DNA of 64,000 nucleotides from Pseudorasbora parva. Its lineage: Eukaryota > Chordata > Actinopteri > Cypriniformes > Gobionidae. Location: NCBI RefSeq assembly GCF_024679245.1, contig NC_090173.1:12827513-12891512 (forward strand), read 5' to 3'. The notes under the pieces were generated by a model that worked only from the letters and a program-made list of their open reading frames with translations, was not told the DNA's origin and did no database searches. The position numbers were made by a program, and so were the translations under genes. Shown piece by piece: positions 59,816 through 64,000 of this stretch. Position 1 is the stretch's first letter; each line of letters opens with the position of its first letter.

Positions 59816-60292
59816 GTGAGTGAGACTGCTTCAAATGTCTGTGTTTTTGCCAATGCTCATCAAGTAGCCCAAACATGATCACGTATAGTTAATTGATCAA
59901 TGGAGCATGCGATGTGTAGTGCGTGTACATTTGTTTAGCTGGCCACTATATGTGTAACTTTATGTTTGTGTATTGTAAAAGCACTCCAAACAACAATACA
60001 CAAAGAGTGGGGAAATATGTTGAACTAAATAAGCGCGCTTCTTCATTCAAATGCGCTACTATTCCGTGTCTTTCTATGTAAACACTAACTTAGCCTGCCG
60101 TGCAAAACCAGTCCGCTTACTAACGTTACAATTGTCTACACAAACCACGCGTAAACACACACACACACGTGCACAACTGCACTTCCCACATGTACACCTT
60201 CAAAGACAAAAATACGACGATATAATTCAAGTATAAATATGTAAATAACACAAGCCGCTAAGCATATTATATAGTTAGTGTATAACTTGTAC

Positions 60293-60402
60293 CACATAGA
60301 GACGTCCTGCTCTAGTCGTTTTTGCTGCTGCTCCTGTTCAACTGCAGCCTCTGGGTCTGATTCCGGATCATAGATGTATGGCTGTATCTGATTAAAAGCC
60401 AT
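60293..60402 (-). CDS. Facing first exon of copy 2
   Basis: Same as 16989-17098 with one change near the start (MAFNQIQPYIYDPESDPEA) and the same GT at its end. No downstream exon exists in the element. Confidence 0.45.
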
Positions 60403-60837
60403 ATTTTTATTTTGAATAAAGTTTTTTTCCCGCTGTTAGGGATGACACAGCTTTACGACGCACTCGACTCAACACAATAGCAGCAGCGCGCACACGTCAT
60501 TATTTAGCTCCGCTCACACGACACGCCCCCACCCGCTCGGCTTTTTTCGGAAAGACTCGGAACAGCGCATCTTTCTTATATAATTATTTAAAAAATAAAG
60601 ACTTTTCGGAGATATGCAGGATGCAATGCTACTCTATAGGTACTCAAGATTGACATGACACTGACTGAAACTGAGTGTTTCACCCCCCCTTTAATAGTTT
60701 AATTGCAAAATAACCATCTGAGAAATGTATGCAAGCAACATAGTTGCTATTAAAGTACTATAGCATTACAAAATTAAACTTTAAACAGAAGTGTGTCCAC
60801 ACGAATCAATAACAACATAAAATGTAAGGAAAAGGAT

Positions 60838-62289
60838 TAGGGCTGGGCGATAAATCGACTTTATGGATTAATTCCGAGTTTTTAGTTTACGACGATTTTT
60901 GTGAATGAAAATCGGTTTTCTCTTTCAAATCCGCCGACGCTCCCCTCTGGGCTCCCGTAATGGCTCAGCCCTCCCCGCGCGCGTTTGCCACAGAGGTACA
61001 CAAACAACAAGGATCGCGTCTAACAACATACAGTGTCATTCGTAATTGCTTCAGTTTTTCACAGAACAATTAACAATACCCCGCTGCAAAGTGTGTTTGA
61101 AGTCTGAACGGAACCGCGCTAGGCGCTACTCATTTAAAGCTGCGCTGACACGAACGCAGCGCGAGCTCACACACGGGCCAATCTCGTGACAGACACGATA
61201 CACAGCGCTGGTGATCCAGTGAGAGAGCGTTTAAATTCACCACAGAATTAATACCATCGCTACTGTGATCTAGTGGAAGCGGTCGGGGCAGAATTCTGTT
61301 ATGAACCACAGATATCAGCTCTAACAGAGCTGAGCGAAGGTCAGGGGTTTCAGTCACAAAACAGCAACATTTACCACGATTGTACTGTAGTAAAACCACA
61401 TGGATTTAATGTTGTTGTTGTTGTCATTATTTATCTCAGGATTCGTACAACCTTTTGAGATTGAAATTCAAGCACTTTCCAATGGTTTTCAAGAGCTTCA
61501 CACTTATTTCCAGCACTTCAAAGCTCTAGATATCCGACTGTAATGTTATTTTTAATGTGATGGTTTGTAAAACTAAAAGTTTAAAGGGGTCTTGTGAAAG
61601 AAATAGTCGAATGTTTTTTTTAGTTTATTTTTTTAAAATGTGTAATCCATTTTGTAGCATTTTTATTTAAAAAAAGATATGAAATGCCCACCACTATAAC
61701 CAGCAGAAGAGCACTTATTGATTTATTAGCGATTTCCACTCCCTAATGTATGGAGAAAAGTACGAAGTCACAGTCTCAGGAAAAACTAAACTTTTCTTCA
61801 AATTGTGACTAAATTACAGTAAAGTAAAGAGCTCCTTTAATAATCACTGAAGCTGTCGATCAGTTCAGTGTGAGACTATTGAAGAACAATGCTAATCTAT
61901 ATTTAATAAGAGCATTACATTTAAATTTTCCCTATACTTTTTTTGCACATTACTGTTGTTAATAAAAATTAATTTTATCTGCATATCAATTCATAAACCT
62001 TTGATATGTATACTGTATATTGCAAAAGATATGGTGCCCATTTATACTGTGGAATAGTCGGGGTTATTCACATGCGGAAAGTTTTGCACCCCAGGTGGCA
62101 CTTCTACCAAGCTGCAAATATTTAATTTTACCTAAACAAAATAAAGTTAAAACTTGTTTTGAACAATTTCTTTGTCATCTGCAGATTGATTTTAAGTAGG
62201 AAGGGGAAAAAAAATCGTTTTAAATCGTAAATCGAATTTTTGGTGAAAAAATCAGGGATTTTTTTTTTGGGCCATATCGCCCAGCCCTA
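60838..62289. mobile_element. hAT non-autonomous element, TSD AAAAGGAT
   Basis: TAGGGCTGGGCGATA is mirrored by TATCGCCCAGCCCTA with a perfect octamer AAAAGGAT (60830-60837 and 62290-62297). 'aaatcgac' and 'aaatcgattt'-like subterminal motifs. No transposase frame. Nested in the THAP-bearing transposon. Confidence 0.9.
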
Positions 62290-62304
62290 AAAAGGATAAA
62301 TGTA

Positions 62305-62604
62305 TGTCGGTGTGAAGAATAAGAATAAATGTAGAAAATTGTATTGGACATTCTGTACATGCCCACAGACAACGAATTCATAAGCATCCAGTGATTTATA
62401 TGCTTGTCTCGGGTGTACACGCTCGGTTTCTCGTCTAAATACGTATATATCCGACCACTAAGTTATATCTGGCCATCTGCTAACGTCTTCTATCCACTCC
62501 ACTATAGTACACGGATCTGGTAGCCGAATACCATTTGATAAAGTCAACTTTTTAAAATAACTTTCTCGGTTTGTGTTGCTTAATCCGCTCACGTAGCTTG
62601 ACAT
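62305..62604 (-). pseudogene. Second-protein fragment of the THAP transposon, frameshifted
   Basis: From ATG 62604 the minus strand reads MSSYVSGLSNTNRESYFKKL, then a P-D-P and W-E-D/W-P segment to a stop at about 62460. Later frames give IYTYLDEKPSVYTR and QAYKSLDAYEFVVCGHVQ, which continue the same protein after at least two frame changes. I recall 'Y-R-KLKAYKSL-AY--F--G-V' as a hallmark of fish THAP/YqaJ transposon proteins. Not functional. Confidence 0.5.
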
Positions 62605-62692
62605 GCTGCTGATTCTCGCCACAGTTTGTTGCCAAAATGCGCGCGCATACGTTGCTACGTCATCATTGTATACAAACAGTAAAAGGGTCTAT

Positions 62693-64000
62693 TGTCTCAC
62701 CAAATGTCTCTCGACCACGCCCCTACCTCCTGCCACCATAGCCTGCCACGCTCCTACCTCAATTGCCACGCCCATTACTCCAAGCTGCAGCTACCCCTGT
62801 CTCGTTAGGTCCGTGTGGCTCCCCACTCCCTCCGTGAACACGGGAGTTAGAACAAAATCCAGGAATCCAGAAACTCCACTCCGTTAAGCATTGATCATGT
62901 GTCAGCAACTCAGCAGTGCACTCGACAGGATAAAGATTCACTCAAATACAGAAAAATATACAAGAAAAACAGAAGAGAAGAGAGTGAGAAAAAAAACTTG
63001 AACACTCAATCCCTTTTAGGTCTGTAGATTTCTTACAACTTGACTTTTTCTGCTCATCCAGCTCTCAGAAATAAATGAACTCCTCATAATGTTTTCCTAT
63101 GTTTCCTCATAAACCGTCTTTTTCAACGCACTATGCGTTACGAGGCTTCTTCTCAGTAGCTGCGTCACGTATTATAAATCTCAAATAATCTCTTTTTTTC
63201 ACATAACTTCACAGTCTAAATAGTCTCTGGACATGTATAACTTAAATTAAAATCACATATTTGTCTTTGATTTTTCAAATACGTTACTTTTCTTTGGAGA
63301 GACCCGATTCACGTCTGCTCTTCTGATCAGCCGTTGAGAGAGAGAGCGCGAGCTCGCGCGAAATCCGAAAAAACAAAAAATGCGCTAGAGAATATCCTCA
63401 ATCCTCATTGGTCGGTTCTTACAAACACGAAATAATTCGATTGGATGTCCTAATACTCATGAAAATAAATTCTTATTTGAAAAGAAAAAAAAATGTCCTG
63501 ACTCATTTAACGTTACTAAATTTTATCATGTATTTTTGGTAACCTGGGTTACATAAACAATTCAGCATAAACCCAAAAGCACAAACAGAGATGGACTTGT
63601 TAGTTAAAGCTGTTCACATAAGGTAAACAAAAGCATGTCAAATGTTTGTATGTATGTTGTTTAAAACCTCTTACCGTTCACGAGGACGTGGACGCACTGA
63701 AGCTCTCTTTGCTTAAATTAGCTCAAAATTACTATAAAGTAATTACCTTGACAAACTATACATCATTAAAACGATCTAAGACTAAAGTTTTTTTTTTTTT
63801 TACCTCTGTTTTATTCTCAAAGTCTTATAGTGACCATCATGTGTTAATATGTGCCAGGAGTTATGAATATGATCATCGGCGTCGCGTCATTTGCTCCCAT
63901 TCATAAAAAACTCCTCTGTGGTCGTCATGAAGACACTCGACAAAACAACTTCCCTCAGGGCTTTTACTTCAAATGTGTGCAGATGTGGAGAAATATTGAT
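62693..64000. other. No recognised gene
   Basis: AT-rich with a purine tract near 62970 and a 'gagagagagcgcgagctcgcgcg' patch near 63337. No exon with motif and splice support was seen on either strand up to the window end. Confidence 0.4.

Larger units (their letters stand above)
59220..60690. mobile_element. TTAA-flanked element with THAP exon, copy 2
   Basis: Same ends and layout as 15929-17386, with TTAA on both sides and very few differences, including an extra 'taacgttaca' phrase near 60121. Nested inside the 58762-62692 transposon and so younger than it. Confidence 0.85.
58762..62692. mobile_element. THAP-bearing DNA transposon split by two insertions
   Basis: ATAGACCCTTTTACAG...GCGCGCATTTTGGCAACA at the left is mirrored by TGTTGCCAAAATGCGCGC...GTAAAAGGGTCTAT at the right. 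After removing the nested elements (59220-60690 and 60838-62289) about 1 kb remains. It encodes a THAP start on the plus strand and a second protein fragment entering from the right on the minus strand. From memory, the second fragment resembles a region of fish THAP/YqaJ (ISL2EU-like) transposon proteins; that needs a search. Confidence 0.65.

Overview
This window looks like a teleost, most probably cyprinid, genomic segment. The inference rests on AT-rich non-coding DNA, vertebrate-type spliced exons, long (AT)n, (GT)n and (CT)n microsatellites, and a dense, nested population of hAT, Tc1/mariner, PIF/Harbinger and TTAA-flanked short elements of the kind that fill carp, goldfish and zebrafish genomes. 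No prokaryotic feature, CRISPR array or confident RNA gene is visible. Host coding sequence is a small fraction; most open frames are chance frames or transposon relics.

Host genes. All recognisable host coding sequence is on the minus strand between about 40.0 and 4.1 kb and belongs to the immunoglobulin superfamily, closest in style to the MOG/butyrophilin (B7-like) group. Reading 3' to 5' along the plus strand: a signal-peptide exon (39972-40023), two V-set exons (38125-38481, 37650-38006), a transmembrane exon (33004-33102), a V-set exon (23845-24180), a 21-bp microexon (18058-18078), a 24-bp microexon (15480-15503), a V-set exon lacking the B-strand cysteine (12520-12864) and a hydrophobic exon (4114-4200). 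Each has AG/GT borders and is phase 1 on both sides, so any pair could splice in frame. Only one leader exon was found. The arrangement is best read as a locus built by tandem duplication, with one clear 5' gene (leader-V-V-TM) followed by one or more related units that may have lost their own leaders or share the first one. The last exon implies that the locus continues below position 1.

Mobile DNA. Several hAT-type elements have convincing 8-bp target duplications (46858-48046, 48458-51705, 52706-57108, 60838-62289, probably 26262-27786). A group of short families all begin TTAA-AGG and end CCT-TTAA but have unrelated interiors. One of them (15929-17386, 59220-60690 and an inverted old copy at 48695-49873) keeps two first exons pointing at each other: a THAP zinc-finger exon and an unrelated exon with a good splice donor. 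A Tc1-like element (40573-42070) has an uninterrupted 331-residue DD34E transposase but seems to have lost its outer right terminus. A PIF/Harbinger element (27925-30001) has lost the middle of its transposase. From 58.8 to 62.7 kb a THAP-bearing transposon is split by two younger insertions.

Other structure. A 3.1-kb element with about 500-bp inverted termini lies at 4988-8075. A pair of roughly 400-bp inverted arms at 8.5-10.9 kb encloses a 21-bp minisatellite. Duplicated intron blocks at 15.2/17.8 kb and at 19.8/35.6 kb record how the immunoglobulin locus grew. I found no convincing new gene system; the most informative items are the phase-symmetric immunoglobulin exon array and the two-first-exon TTAA elements. 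All coordinates and splice calls were made by eye, and family assignments rest on memory of motifs rather than searches.
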